A stretch of 64,000 bases of DNA from contig NZ_CABPVS010000001.1 of NCBI RefSeq assembly GCF_902460845.1, forward strand, positions 186,001-250,000, read 5' to 3'. The DNA comes from Campylobacter concisus (GTDB taxonomy: Bacteria > Campylobacterota > Campylobacteria > Campylobacterales > Campylobacteraceae). Under the pieces are notes generated by a model. The model was not told the DNA's origin. It was given only the letters and a program-made list of their open reading frames with translations, and searched no databases. The position numbers were made by a program, and so were the translations under genes. The stretch's first letter is position 1. Each line of letters opens with the position of its first letter. Shown here one piece after another: positions 55,280-64,000 of this stretch.

Positions 55280-56245
55280 TTAAATGCTATAAGTTTGTCC
55301 CGCATAAAGTATAAACACCCTAAGCAGTAAAACACCGATAACAGCCGCTAATGAACTGATATAAAAGCTAAATTTTAGGCTAGCTACTTTTTTGCCAAAT
55401 GCAAAATTTAAAACAAAAGGCACAATGAAGCCAACTAGCACAACACCAAGCCAAAAGAAATTTGCCCAAACGCCACTATAAAAAGCAACAGCTGCATTTT
55501 GCTGATAACTTGAACCAAGTAAAAGCGATACAAAAAGCATTAAAATGAGTAAAATTTCAGCTCCCAAAACGCTAAATTCTACGCTATGAAGCGAATGAAG
55601 GTCGCTTGAATGTGGATCTTCTTTAAATAAAGCTGCTGCGACCAAGCTACTGCCACTTATACCAGCACTTAGTCCTGAAGCTATAAATAAAGCTGGAAGC
55701 ACAGCTGTGTTTAAGAGTGGAAATCTAATCAAAACTGAGATCAAAAATCCAGTATAAGCACAAATTATTACAGCAAAAATAAGGCAAATACGACTTAAAA
55801 ATGGATAAAGCGGTATTAAAATTTTCATTATTAGTGCAAAAAGAGTGCTAAAGGATTTTAAACTTTTGGCTAAGAAATTTGAAATCTCATCATTAAATGC
55901 ATAAAGGCACATCAAAAAGCTAAGCGGTATAAATACACAAAGTCCAGCAACACCGATAGACATGACTGATGTGAAATTATAATTAATCAAAATTTTCCAA
56001 AACAAGAGTGGCTTTTCAAGATCAGCTATCAAGCAAACCATACCAAGCATGATGCTAACAAATGCTAAAAGCGAAGCAGCCTTGAAAAATGAGCTAAAAC
56101 TCTCTTGCTTTTTATAGTGTTTTAAAAGTATGGCAGCGATTAGCGCTCCACCACTCATACCAGCTAGCAAAAGATAAACAGCGATCGGCCAGCCCCACTC
56201 TACTCCATGCGAAAATGTTGCAGTAAAATTTAATGCACCATCCAT
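55280..56245 (-). CDS. mccD: MccD, NrfD-like quinol dehydrogenase membrane subunit
   Basis: A 321-aa integral membrane protein of the NrfD/PsrC family, with eight or more hydrophobic segments. The N-terminus VEWGWPIAVYLLLAGMSGGA is the family's quinone-site region. It should oxidise menaquinol and pass electrons to the Fe-S protein MccC, then to MccA in the periplasm. The ATG is 1 base after the mccC stop. In W. succinogenes the MccCD pair has this role in sulfite respiration. Confidence 0.88.
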   Translation of the reverse strand: MDGALNFTATFSHGVEWGWPIAVYLLLAGMSGGALIAAILLKHYKKQESFSSFFKAASLLAFVSIMLGMVCLIADLEKPLLFWKILINYNFTSVMSIGVAGLCVFIPLSFLMCLYAFNDEISNFLAKSLKSFSTLFALIMKILIPLYPFLSRICLIFAVIICAYTGFLISVLIRFPLLNTAVLPALFIASGLSAGISGSSLVAAALFKEDPHSSDLHSLHSVEFSVLGAEILLILMLFVSLLLGSSYQQNAAVAFYSGVWANFFWLGVVLVGFIVPFVLNFAFGKKVASLKFSFYISSLAAVIGVLLLRVFILYAGQTYSI

Positions 56246-56246
56246 C

Positions 56247-56918
56247 TTACACCCCCATTTTTACTTTAGGAATATATCTAAGGCTTGGTTTTGTGCCAAG
56301 CTCTGCTCTTAGCCTTATGCTATCTTTTACGGCTAGTAGCTTGCTGATGTGTGAATCTTCATCGTTAAGATCACCAAATACGATCGCCTCATATCTACAA
56401 GCTTCTACGCAAGCTGGCTCTTTTTCGTCCTTTAAATTTGTATCTACGCAAAAGTTACAGCTTTGAGCTGAGTGCGTAACCTTATCGATATATCTCACGT
56501 CATATGGACAGGCTACGATGCAGTATTTACAGGCGATACAATCATCTATATTTGTAGTTTGTATGCCAGTTTTTTCGTCTTTATGACAAGCCTTGGTCGG
56601 ACAAACAGCCACACAAGGCGCATCAACGCACTGCTGACAAGACACTCTTACAAATCTTTTATCGAGTAAATTTTTAGGATTAGTCTTATCTTCTATAAAA
56701 AGTCTCATCTGTCCTTTTGGGACTAAATTTACCTTTCTGCAAGCTATCTCGCAGTCCGTACAGCCAACACATTTATTTTGGTCAAATATCATACCAAAGT
56801 GTGGTTTTTTTACACTTTCTTCACTCTTAAAAGCAAAACCACTACTTGCCGCACCAGCACCAGCAGCCACAACTACCATGCTTTTTAAAAAGGCTCTTCT
56901 ATTTTTTTGATTTTGCAT
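56247..56918 (-). CDS. mccC: MccC, NrfC-like four-cluster Fe-S protein
   Basis: Start chosen at ATG 56918, because GGAG lies 7 bases upstream; an earlier ATG at 56930 uses no ribosome-binding site. The N-terminus has a twin-arginine signal (NRRAFLKSMVVVAAGAGAA). Four [4Fe-4S] motifs follow: CVGCTDCEIAC, CQQCVDAPCVAVCPTKAC, CIACKYCIVACPYD, and CNFC...PACVEAC. It carries electrons from the quinol-oxidising MccD to the multiheme reductase on the periplasmic side. The architecture is that of NrfC. Confidence 0.9.
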   Translation of the reverse strand: MQNQKNRRAFLKSMVVVAAGAGAASSGFAFKSEESVKKPHFGMIFDQNKCVGCTDCEIACRKVNLVPKGQMRLFIEDKTNPKNLLDKRFVRVSCQQCVDAPCVAVCPTKACHKDEKTGIQTTNIDDCIACKYCIVACPYDVRYIDKVTHSAQSCNFCVDTNLKDEKEPACVEACRYEAIVFGDLNDEDSHISKLLAVKDSIRLRAELGTKPSLRYIPKVKMGV

Positions 56919-56938
56919 TTTTAACTCCATTTTATATC

Positions 56939-57697
56939 TTAATGAGGCTTTTTAATGCCCTCATTTAGTTCTTTTTCGTGAATTTTCTTTGCAGCCTCGG
57001 CTAACTCACCTGGCTTTAAGACCTTAACAAGCTCTATCTCAAAAACAATAGTCTCGCCTCCAGGTATACCCTCCATGCCGCTATTGCCGTATGCAAGTTC
57101 TGGCGGGATAACAAATTTAAACTTATCGCCCTCTTTCATGAGCATTAAGCCCTCTTCAAGACCTGGGATCAAATTTAGCATAGAAAGATGAGCTGGAGCC
57201 TCTTTTGTCTCATCAAAGACCTTACCATCGATAAAGCTAGCTTTGTAGTTTGCTATGATGATACTCTCTTGTTTTGGAGTCGCTCCTTTTTTGCTTGATT
57301 TTAAAATTTCATATTGCAATTTTGATTTTGTCGTTTTTACGTTTTTATTTTTTGCATTTTTATCCATAAAAGCCTTGCCCTGCTTTAAATTCTCTTTAAG
57401 TATGGCGGCTTCTTTTTCTTTTACTATCTTGTCTAAATTTTCAGCTCTTTTGTTTAGTAGCTTTGCTATCTCATCATCGCTTAGTTTTAGCTCTCCTTTT
57501 AGTGCATCACTAAAACCTTTGATAACGGCCTCAGCATCGTAGCTAATGCCTATTTGTTTTTGTTCAAGTAACCCTTTTAAAACATATCCACCACTTGTTG
57601 CTCCCATAGCATAAGACTCATTTGAATCTACATTTGCAAGCAAACCAGAAGCACTTAAGCTAAGAAGTAGCGTAAATTTTAAAACCTTATTTTTCAT
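56939..57697 (-). CDS. mccB: MccB, FKBP-type peptidyl-prolyl isomerase
   Basis: A 252-aa periplasmic protein: signal peptide (residues 1-21, ending GLLA), a dimerising helical N-terminal part (about 22-130, Lys/Glu-rich), and an FKBP domain (about 140-235) with GKVFDETKEAPAHLSMLNLIPGLEEGL, KFVIPPELAYGNSG and FEIELVKV. Resembles FkpA/Mip. In W. succinogenes an isomerase gene follows mccA and is thought to help MccA fold or mature. The hairpin 20 bases upstream separates it from mccA. Confidence 0.9.
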   Translation of the reverse strand: MKNKVLKFTLLLSLSASGLLANVDSNESYAMGATSGGYVLKGLLEQKQIGISYDAEAVIKGFSDALKGELKLSDDEIAKLLNKRAENLDKIVKEKEAAILKENLKQGKAFMDKNAKNKNVKTTKSKLQYEILKSSKKGATPKQESIIIANYKASFIDGKVFDETKEAPAHLSMLNLIPGLEEGLMLMKEGDKFKFVIPPELAYGNSGMEGIPGGETIVFEIELVKVLKPGELAEAAKKIHEKELNEGIKKPH

Positions 57698-57716
57698 ATC
57701 AAACCCTTAAGATTAA

Positions 57717-57736
57717 AGGGGCTAAAACTAGCCCCT
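57717..57736 (-). terminator. Hairpin between mccA and mccB
   Basis: An 8-bp stem (AGGGGCTA at 57717-57724, TAGCCCCT at 57729-57736) with loop AAAC, 6 bases past the mccA stop. There is no good U-tract, so it may be a leaky terminator or an mRNA 3'-end protector that raises MccA over the downstream proteins. Confidence 0.6.
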
Positions 57737-57741
57737 AAATG

Positions 57742-59808
57742 CTATAAATTTTTATTCAAAATTCTTTGAGCTTCTTTTATATACTCTTTTGATGCATCGA
57801 GTTTTTGTTTAGTAAATTTAAATCCGTGCATACCCCACGAACCATCTTTTTCAACCATATCGATGATCTCTTGAGCATTTTGGATAAGCTCATAAACTCT
57901 TACTTTATCACTTGCATCAAGTTTTTTAGTCTCAAGTAGTGAGTAAAGTCCCTCGATGCCTATTTTGACCTCTGAGAATTCATTCTTAACTGGAGTTTGC
58001 CAGCCCATAACTTCATCATAAACTTGTTTTTGGTTTTTGAAGTGAAGTGTTGGTTTTAGCTCAGATAATACTGGGCTGTGGCAGCCTTTGGTATCTTTCA
58101 TATCTTTATCAGCCCAAGATGTTCTAGCGCACGCCCACATCAAGTCAACGTAGTTATGGCCATTTTTATCTCTCTCAAAGTGCCAATCTTTAGCATCTCT
58201 TGGACCTTTAGCAGCATCTCCTGGTACTAGAGATTTCTCTTTTGGATCAACCATAATCTTCCAGATGTGAGATCTTCTTTGAGTATCAAAGCCAGCGTTG
58301 TCTTGGAACTGAACAGCGTAGAAATTCTCGCAGCTCATCATAAATGGCATGTGGCAAGATGCACAAGTATTATCTTTGTGTGTATCTGCTTTAGATGCGA
58401 TATATGCTTGAGTTTCGTGGCAATCTTTACACTCTTTTCTAATCTTTGGTTTAGTATAGAATGAGCTTAGATAGCCTTGCTCTGAATTATAGTTCATACC
58501 TGTTACACTCTTATCACCTACAACTGGACCTGTGTTATCGTGTGGATCGTGGCAAGTAACACATCTCATACCTTTATCATAGTGAGCTGTAAAGTATGAT
58601 TGAGAACCTTCAGAACCACATCCTGGTCCCATTGATTTAAATTTAGAGCTAAGTGAGAGATCAAGCTTGCCGTTATTAAGAGGATTAGCACGAGCTAGAT
58701 CTGGGCTAAAGTTAAACCTTTGGTGGCAGCGTTCGCAGTTTGATGTTCTAAAATTTGTAGCTCCATCAAGGTGACCGCCAGCTCCGTGGCACTCCTCACA
58801 GCTTACGCCTTTTGAGATAGTGTGTTTTTGAAGCTCTTTAGCATTACCAAGTGCTGCGTAAAATTCTGCTTTTGATTTGAAATCAAATTTAACTGGGTGA
58901 CAAACTTCACAATATGATGAGTTTGCTTGGAAAAACATTGATTTTTTATGTTTTGCGGCATATGAAGCAAGGCCTCTAACATATCCGCCATTATCACCGT
59001 ACTCTTCAAGAGTGCCAGGAAATTCCGGGACAAGCTCTTTTATCTTTTTAACAGTTGCGTCGTCTAAATTTAACGCCCATGTTCTTTGCCATTGGTTACC
59101 ACCAGCTACGATCTGACCTGTACCATCTCTTAGCAAACCGCCCTCAACGTAGTAAGTACCACGAAGTAGCCATGCATCAACGTAGCCCATTTTGGTTCTT
59201 AAGTGACCAACAGTTGCGTAGATAACATCTGGAGTAATACCTTTTGGAAGGATAGAAGCGGTATCTTTGTCAAATACTGGCTCAGTTAGGTTGTTATTAA
59301 CCTCTGGGTGCTCACCAGGAAAACGCATAGTAGTTGCGTGGCGAGATCTGCTCCAAACTTCATACTGAGCTGGGTGACACTCACCGCACTTTTCTGGTCC
59401 TACAAATTTGTTAGGAAATTGAAGTGATGAAGTGGCTGGAATTCTATACATCATAGAACTATAGCCCTTACCGCCATCTCTTTTACTAAGCTTTGACATA
59501 TCAAAGCCATGTCCCTCGGCAAGCCACTCTAAGCCACGGTCGTGAACGACCATTTTACCGACGGTTTTTCCACCATATTTTGTAAAAATAGGGTGGTTTT
59601 TAAATAACCAGTTATACATCTCTTGCTCTTCTACAACGTAGTCTTGCAAGGAGATAACACCTCTACTTTGCAGTGTGCCTTTAGGATTTGCGATAACATC
59701 ACGTGCTTTATCGGACATCTGCATATTATGCTCTTCGCAACAGGCTTGTGAAGCGAAGATGCTAACACCCATGAGCAAACCAGCTAAGGCTTTTTGTAGA
59801 TTTCTCAT
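57742..59808 (-). CDS. mccA: Octaheme sulfite reductase MccA
   Basis: A 688-aa periplasmic multiheme cytochrome c that reduces sulfite to sulfide. Seven CXXCH motifs start at Cys141, 300, 337, 358, 416, 460 and 482. The eighth is the atypical CX15CH: Cys560 to Cys576-His577, exactly 15 residues apart. This set identifies MccA. Two other cysteines, Cys397 (GPGCG) and Cys493 (MMSCENF), match in number and place the two copper-binding cysteines reported at 399 and 495 in W. succinogenes MccA. A Sec signal peptide (residues 1-22) precedes. A very strong AAAGGAGGGC ribosome-binding site indicates high expression. It is the first structural gene after the two-component system. Confidence 0.96.
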   Translation of the reverse strand: MRNLQKALAGLLMGVSIFASQACCEEHNMQMSDKARDVIANPKGTLQSRGVISLQDYVVEEQEMYNWLFKNHPIFTKYGGKTVGKMVVHDRGLEWLAEGHGFDMSKLSKRDGGKGYSSMMYRIPATSSLQFPNKFVGPEKCGECHPAQYEVWSRSRHATTMRFPGEHPEVNNNLTEPVFDKDTASILPKGITPDVIYATVGHLRTKMGYVDAWLLRGTYYVEGGLLRDGTGQIVAGGNQWQRTWALNLDDATVKKIKELVPEFPGTLEEYGDNGGYVRGLASYAAKHKKSMFFQANSSYCEVCHPVKFDFKSKAEFYAALGNAKELQKHTISKGVSCEECHGAGGHLDGATNFRTSNCERCHQRFNFSPDLARANPLNNGKLDLSLSSKFKSMGPGCGSEGSQSYFTAHYDKGMRCVTCHDPHDNTGPVVGDKSVTGMNYNSEQGYLSSFYTKPKIRKECKDCHETQAYIASKADTHKDNTCASCHMPFMMSCENFYAVQFQDNAGFDTQRRSHIWKIMVDPKEKSLVPGDAAKGPRDAKDWHFERDKNGHNYVDLMWACARTSWADKDMKDTKGCHSPVLSELKPTLHFKNQKQVYDEVMGWQTPVKNEFSEVKIGIEGLYSLLETKKLDASDKVRVYELIQNAQEIIDMVEKDGSWGMHGFKFTKQKLDASKEYIKEAQRILNKNL

Positions 59809-59904
59809 GTGCCCTCCTTTAAATTTTTTATCCTAAAATCAAAATGATTTCATACTGATAATACTAACACCAAAAAAGGGTAGAAAAGGGGGAATTTTAA
59901 TAAA

Positions 59905-61332
59905 TTATAAATTTTCAAAACTAATTGTAAATGTAATACTATTTTCATCTACATTTCTAGCAAAGATTAGAGCGTTATTTTTACTAGCGATTAGCCGGCT
60001 CATATATAGACCAAGCCCGCTGCCGGACTCTTTTGTGCTAAAGTGTGGCTCAAAGATAACTTTTAAAAACGAAGCCTTTATCGCTCCTGCATTATTTTGC
60101 ACGCATAAATTTTTACGATTATCTTTTATGAAAGTATAAATTTTTATTACTCTTGGCTTTACATAGCTTTGTTTAAATGCATCTTTTGCGTTATTTATAA
60201 TATTTATTAAAATTTGGATTATTTCATTAAAATTTGCAAAAATCGTAAAATTTTCCCTTATATCGATCTCTATTTCTATTTGATATTTCTTAAGTGAGGC
60301 ATTTAGAATTTTTATAGTCTGATTTATCACTTCCTCTACGCTAAACTCCCTTTTTAAAGTATTTGGTTTAAAAAAGTTTTTAAAATCATCAACCGTTTCA
60401 GACATAAAATTTATCTGTTTGCTAGTCTCTTCTATAAACTCATAAATTTTTGCTTCATCGAGCTTTTTTCGCTCCTGATAGAGTTCTAAATTTATTAAAG
60501 CTGAGCTGATCTGTGCCAGTGGTTGCTTCCACTGATGCGAGATATTGCCTATCATCTCACCCATTGAAGCTAGGCGGCTTTGATGTATCATTAGCTGCTC
60601 AGTCTGCCTTTTACTCTCTTCGCCACGCCTATGCATCTTATAAACAAGTAGCAAAAATATCCCAAATACAAAGGCTATCGCGCTCATTATGATGACAACC
60701 TCTTTTAGATGGTAAGAGAAAATGGCACGTAGTGGGATTTTAAAAGATAGCATTGCCATCATCTCACTTGCTTCAGAAATTTTTCCATTTGAAATTTCAT
60801 AACGATCCAACATCTGTTTTGGAGCACTTTCGCTATTGTGACAGGCTAAGCAAGATGTATTTTGACTTTTTATAGGAAGTCCTACAAAAAATTGTGAGCC
60901 GTTTTCATCTTTTATAATCTTTGAAAACTCACTAAATTTATTCTCTTTAAAGCCTCTTAACACCTGCGCTTCAAATTCATTTGGCTCATGAGCTTTATTT
61001 AAAGGTGCCATGGCGACTAGTTTGTAGTCAAAGTCAAGATTGTATTTTTTCTTTTGGATATTATAAATTTCACGGCTTATATATGAAGATGAGAGTAATC
61101 TCTCGTCAAAAAAATCCTCTTTTATAATGCCATCATGCTTTAGCTGCTCTATTAGCGGACGCTGAACGCCTGCAATGTACTCTCTTACAGAATTTATACT
61201 CTCAAGGACGTAGTACGCCTCTTTTTTGGCATCTTTCATTGCAAGATTATTATAAAAATTTAAAACAAGTGCGGATATTAAGAGATAAACAAAGATAAAA
61301 ACACTAACGATTAGCTGAAATTTATATTTCAC
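59905..61332 (-). CDS. mccS: MccS-like sensor histidine kinase with a heme c motif
   Basis: A 475-aa membrane sensor. Helix 1 (about 7-29), a periplasmic DUF3365/Tll0287-like domain (about 30-208) containing CLACH (Cys161-His165, a covalent heme c motif), helix 2 (about 212-231), then a kinase: the phosphorylation box NISHQWKQPL (His266) and the ATPase domain with NIINNAKDAF and SGSGLGLYMS. The heme would sit where a redox or gas signal, perhaps sulfite, could be sensed. It overlaps the response-regulator gene by 11 bases and is followed after 96 bases by mccA. Named by position and analogy to W. succinogenes. Confidence 0.88.
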   Translation of the reverse strand: MKYKFQLIVSVFIFVYLLISALVLNFYNNLAMKDAKKEAYYVLESINSVREYIAGVQRPLIEQLKHDGIIKEDFFDERLLSSSYISREIYNIQKKKYNLDFDYKLVAMAPLNKAHEPNEFEAQVLRGFKENKFSEFSKIIKDENGSQFFVGLPIKSQNTSCLACHNSESAPKQMLDRYEISNGKISEASEMMAMLSFKIPLRAIFSYHLKEVVIIMSAIAFVFGIFLLLVYKMHRRGEESKRQTEQLMIHQSRLASMGEMIGNISHQWKQPLAQISSALINLELYQERKKLDEAKIYEFIEETSKQINFMSETVDDFKNFFKPNTLKREFSVEEVINQTIKILNASLKKYQIEIEIDIRENFTIFANFNEIIQILINIINNAKDAFKQSYVKPRVIKIYTFIKDNRKNLCVQNNAGAIKASFLKVIFEPHFSTKESGSGLGLYMSRLIASKNNALIFARNVDENSITFTISFENL

Positions 61333-62011
61333 AAAGATAACCTACACCGTATAAATTTTTAATCACATCTTTGCCAAGCTTCCTTCTAAGCTCTTTTACG
61401 ATCGTCTTTATCGCCTCTTTGCTTGGCTGCTCATACTCCCAAATATAATCAAAAATTTGTTCATAAGTTATAGTTTGATTTTTATTGTTTAAAAAATACT
61501 CTAAAAGCCTACTTTCGCTCTTGCTTAGATGAGAAATTTCACCATTTATATAAAGTACTTTTTTGCCAAAATCGTATTCTAATTCATTATTTAGCCTAAG
61601 AGTCGGCTTGCGTCCAACAAGCTCTAAAGCAACGTCTTCTAGAGCTTTTATAAATGACTTTTTATCATATGGCTTTGCAAGATATCTTGTGATCTTTAGC
61701 TCAACTGCTCTCCACAAATACTCTTGCTCGATGTGGCTTGATAAGATCACGATAGGAATTTTTTGATTTATAGTTCTTACTTTTTTAGCGATCTCTAGGC
61801 CATCGATATTTGGCACGCTTATATCAAGCACCAAAACATCATAAGCATCGCTCATCGCTAGCTCAAGTGCATCATAGCCATCTGTTACGCCATTTACTTC
61901 GGCAAAAAATAGCTCCAAAGAAGCACAAATATTTTTTAAAATCGCCTCTTCATCTTCAAGGCAAAGGACCTTTTTGTTTGATAAAACGTCTAAAATATCA
62001 TATTCTTGCAT
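61322..62011 (-). CDS. mccR: MccR-like OmpR-family response regulator
   Basis: A 229-aa transcription regulator with a receiver domain (residues 10-125; phosphoacceptor Asp in VLVLDISVPNID; conserved Ser/Thr in IVILSSH and Lys in YLAKPYD) and a winged-helix DNA-binding domain (about 140-228; YDFGKKVLYINGEISHLSKSESRLLEYF and YGVGYLCEI). It is the partner of the overlapping kinase and probably activates the mcc operon. Its binding site could not be identified by eye. Confidence 0.9.
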   Translation of the reverse strand: MQEYDILDVLSNKKVLCLEDEEAILKNICASLELFFAEVNGVTDGYDALELAMSDAYDVLVLDISVPNIDGLEIAKKVRTINQKIPIVILSSHIEQEYLWRAVELKITRYLAKPYDKKSFIKALEDVALELVGRKPTLRLNNELEYDFGKKVLYINGEISHLSKSESRLLEYFLNNKNQTITYEQIFDYIWEYEQPSKEAIKTIVKELRRKLGKDVIKNLYGVGYLCEI

Positions 62012-62034
62012 AGCCTCATCTCGCTTTTTGAGCA

Positions 62035-62058
62035 GATATTATCACTTGGTAGCTTAAA
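62035..62058 (-). promoter_or_regulatory. Promoter of the mccRS operon
   Basis: On the minus strand TTTAAGCT (62058-62051) is followed by GTGATAATATC, an extended -10, 24-35 bases upstream of the mccR ATG. Confidence 0.4.
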
Positions 62059-62256
62059 AAATAAGATTATCTAAAAAATAATTCATACCAATATAAAAGA
62101 CAGATTATTTTTAAAAATTAAACTATAAATTTTTGTTGAAGTGATTTGAAGTCTTGATTAAAATTTTTCTATAAGTACTATTTTTGGATTTTTCTAAAAA
62201 TTTTAGCTATCGATCAATTTTAAAAAAGAAAGATAGCTATATTTATAGTATAAATT
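62059..62256 (-). other. AT-rich region between mccR and pyrE
   Basis: It contains no ORF with a ribosome-binding site. A weak hairpin, TAGCTATC (62204-62211) with GATAGCTA (62232-62239) and a 20-base loop, may end the pyrE transcript. Confidence 0.4.
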
Positions 62257-62865
62257 TTAGTTGCCTCTGCTTCCAGGCTTGATCGCTTTGCTTCCATTTT
62301 TACAAAGTGGGCAATGCTCAGGCTCATAAATTTCAAACTCAAAATTTCCTAAAGCAAAAAACGGCTTATCGCTTGGTAGTTTTGCATTTGGCTTAGCTTC
62401 ATTGTCTAAATTTGTAACCTTACAAAAGCCACGGTTCGCAAGCGCTGCAAAGCCAACCACCTCGCCGCCAAGGCTCTCTATCACACGTGCCGCTTCAAGT
62501 GCCGAACCGCCAGTTGTGATAATATCTTCACAAACGATAAATCTCTCACCCTTTTTCACCTCAAAACCACGTCTAAGACTCATTACCTTTTCAACTCTCT
62601 CTGTAAAGATAAAACGCTTCTTTGCCGCACGTGCAAGCTCATAGCCAGCTAAAATTCCTCCAAGTGCAGGCGAGCAAACACTATCAAATTTAATGCCAAA
62701 TTTCTCTATCACACGGGCAAGCTCGTCAGCTAGTTTTCCAGCCAAAGCTGGGTCTTCAAGCACCTTTGCGCTTTGGAGATAAAACTGCGAGTGGTTACCA
62801 CTACTTAGTAAAAAATGTCCCTCTAAATACGCTCCGGCCCCTTTATAAATTTTCTCTAAATTCAT
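62257..62865 (-). CDS. pyrE: Orotate phosphoribosyltransferase
   Basis: Converts orotate and PRPP to OMP in pyrimidine synthesis. The 202-aa protein carries the PRPP-binding motif [16 protein letters not shown], and [16 protein letters not shown] in the core. The catalytic loop Lys lies near [12 protein letters not shown]. The C-terminus holds a CPLC pair (HCPLCKNGS), an extension common in related Campylobacter proteins and possibly zinc-binding. AAGGAAAAAACG precedes the ATG. Divergent from the antiporter gene. Confidence 0.95.
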   Translation of the reverse strand: MNLEKIYKGAGAYLEGHFLLSSGNHSQFYLQSAKVLEDPALAGKLADELARVIEKFGIKFDSVCSPALGGILAGYELARAAKKRFIFTERVEKVMSLRRGFEVKKGERFIVCEDIITTGGSALEAARVIESLGGEVVGFAALANRGFCKVTNLDNEAKPNAKLPSDKPFFALGNFEFEIYEPEHCPLCKNGSKAIKPGSRGN

Positions 62866-62951
62866 CGTTTTTTCCTTTTAAAATTTACTCAAAATTTTAA
62901 CACAAGCCTACTTAAGCCACTCTTTTTAAAATTTAATAAGCCACACATTTG

Positions 62952-62957
62952 TATAAT
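62952..62957 (+). promoter_or_regulatory. Promoter -10 element of the antiporter gene
   Basis: TTTGTATAATCTTC gives a perfect TATAAT, 28 bases before the ATG at 62985. Confidence 0.5.
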
Positions 62958-62984
62958 CTTCACACTCTTACAAAAAGGACGCTC

Positions 62985-64000
62985 ATGCTTATTTTTAACC
63001 CTGTTGTTTTTAGCATTTTAGTGATGACAATACTTTGTCTATTGCGCTTTAACATCTTGCTTTCTATTCTTATCTCTACTCTTTTTGCTGGTGTGATGTA
63101 TAAACATGGATTTAGCGGATTTGAAAGTGGTATTATAAATGGGATCGATAGCCTCTTTACAGCTCTAAAAGAGACTACGCAAAGCCTCATAAGCGGCATG
63201 CAAGGCAATCTTGAGACATCACTTAGTTATATTTTGCTTGGTGCTTTAGCAGCCGCCATCGCAAATACAAATTTAACTGCTATCTTGATAAATGCTTTGA
63301 GTAAATTCCTTAGCTCAAATAAAGTGATTTTTATACTAACTATTGCATTTATAGCGTGCTTATCTCAAAATTTAATCCCAGTTCACATAGCTTTTATACC
63401 TATTTTGATCCCGCCACTTCTTGCCATTATGAACAAAATGGGAATAGATAGACGTGCCGTAGCTTGTGCTTTGACATTTGGTCTTCAAGCACCTTATGTA
63501 AGCCTTAGCGTTGGCTTTGGTCTGCTTTTTCACAATATCTTAAAAAAAGAGCTAGCAAATAACGGCATAACCACATCTATTTCTGATATCTCTTCTGTTA
63601 TGTGGATAGGTGGCGCTTCTATGCTTATCGGACTTATCCTTGCCATACTTTTTTATGGTAAAAAAAGAGCTTATAAAACTTCAAAATTTGAAAAAGAAGA
63701 GCTTGATGAGATCGAGCGCGCAAAAAGCCTTGAGATGACTAAAAAAGAGTGGGCGGTTTTAGCTGGTGCAGTTGTGGCTTTTGGTGTGCAAATTTATACT
63801 GAGCTGCTACCTCTTGGCGCACTACTTGGACTTTTGGTTATGGTTGTTTTTGGCGGTATCGAATACAAAAAAGTAGATAAGATTATGGATAACGGCCTTG
63901 CTATGATGGGATTTATCGCTTTTATCATGCTAGTTGCTGCAGGTTATGGCACTATCTTAAGGGAGAGTGGCGGAATAGACGAGCTTGTAAAATACGCTAG
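62985..64000 (+). CDS. Na+/H+ antiporter (NhaC-like) family protein, 3'-truncated by the window
   Basis: The ATG at 62985 is preceded by AAAAAGGAC and opens a frame that runs to the end of the window (338 codons visible). The protein has about nine hydrophobic segments in the visible part, including IAFIACLSQNLIPVHIAFIPILIPPLLAIM and LTFGLQAPYVSLSVGFG, typical of the Na+/H+ antiporter family in the ion-transporter superfamily. A charged cytoplasmic loop (KFEKEELDEIERAKS) lies in the middle. It probably exchanges sodium for protons across the inner membrane; other substrates in this superfamily (amino acids) cannot be excluded. Confidence 0.82.
   Translation, partial: MLIFNPVVFSILVMTILCLLRFNILLSILISTLFAGVMYKHGFSGFESGIINGIDSLFTALKETTQSLISGMQGNLETSLSYILLGALAAAIANTNLTAILINALSKFLSSNKVIFILTIAFIACLSQNLIPVHIAFIPILIPPLLAIMNKMGIDRRAVACALTFGLQAPYVSLSVGFGLLFHNILKKELANNGITTSISDISSVMWIGGASMLIGLILAILFYGKKRAYKTSKFEKEELDEIERAKSLEMTKKEWAVLAGAVVAFGVQIYTELLPLGALLGLLVMVVFGGIEYKKVDKIMDNGLAMMGFIAFIMLVAAGYGTILRESGGIDELVKYA

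Overview
The window looks like a piece of a Campylobacter chromosome, most likely C. concisus or a close non-jejuni relative (inference). It is AT-rich, most intergenic stretches are short, TTG starts are common and extended TATAAT promoters with upstream TTTAAG are visible. The gene content is typical of Campylobacterota: a desulforubrerythrin chimera, RNase J with a long basic N-terminus, a bd oxidase preceded by a DUF4492 protein, and a MccA sulfite-reductase cluster. There are no rRNA or tRNA genes, no CRISPR array and no insertion sequence. The first gene (pcm) and the last gene (a Na+/H+ antiporter) are cut by the window edges.

Layout: 1-5.1 kb holds the pcm end, a small outer-membrane barrel, a GC-richer TonB-dependent receptor with OprC/NosA-type copper motifs, and recJ. 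5.4-12.7 kb holds an oxidoreductase of foreign-looking composition, pyrG, the DUF4492-cydA-cydB-small ORF oxidase operon and a periplasmic arylsulfate sulfotransferase. 12.7-18 kb holds two orphan small genes, ilvD, rmuC, a DUF5339 protein and the rubrerythrin chimera. 18.1-25.3 kb is one co-directional accessory operon of about nine genes: iron alcohol dehydrogenase, two NAD(P)-binding proteins, a tannase, an ABM-like protein, a second tannase/feruloyl esterase broken by two in-frame stops, an NAD(P)H oxidoreductase and a DUF2798 protein.

25.3-33.8 kb carries both ribonucleotide reductases and purB. The anaerobic enzyme is split: the 700-aa NrdD chain stops after its zinc site and the glycyl-radical segment is a separate 56-aa protein encoded 9 bases downstream, followed by the NrdG activase. 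Two AT-rich orphan genes, one a HEPN-like protein and one an unknown 190-aa protein, bracket nrdA. 34-47 kb is mostly RNA modification, processing and metabolism: an RluA-type synthase, rlmN with a 36-aa membrane protein, a nucleoside-phosphorylase-like protein, hisF, a 1094-aa SF1 helicase, ksgA, rnj, kdsD, rluB and a Sel1-repeat protein with ten 36-residue repeats.

47.2-62 kb is an almost unbroken minus-strand respiratory sulfite-reduction cluster: MccRS two-component system (the sensor carries a heme c motif), MccA with seven CXXCH motifs plus CX15CH, MccB isomerase, MccC/MccD quinol dehydrogenase, a CcsBA-type heme lyase, a Sel1 protein, a tandem-NosL protein and an ABC exporter-like module with small membrane proteins. 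pyrE and the partial antiporter close the window. Copper may link its two ends: a predicted copper receptor at 1.3-3.3 kb, and a heme c-copper enzyme with a NosL-type chaperone at 50-60 kb.
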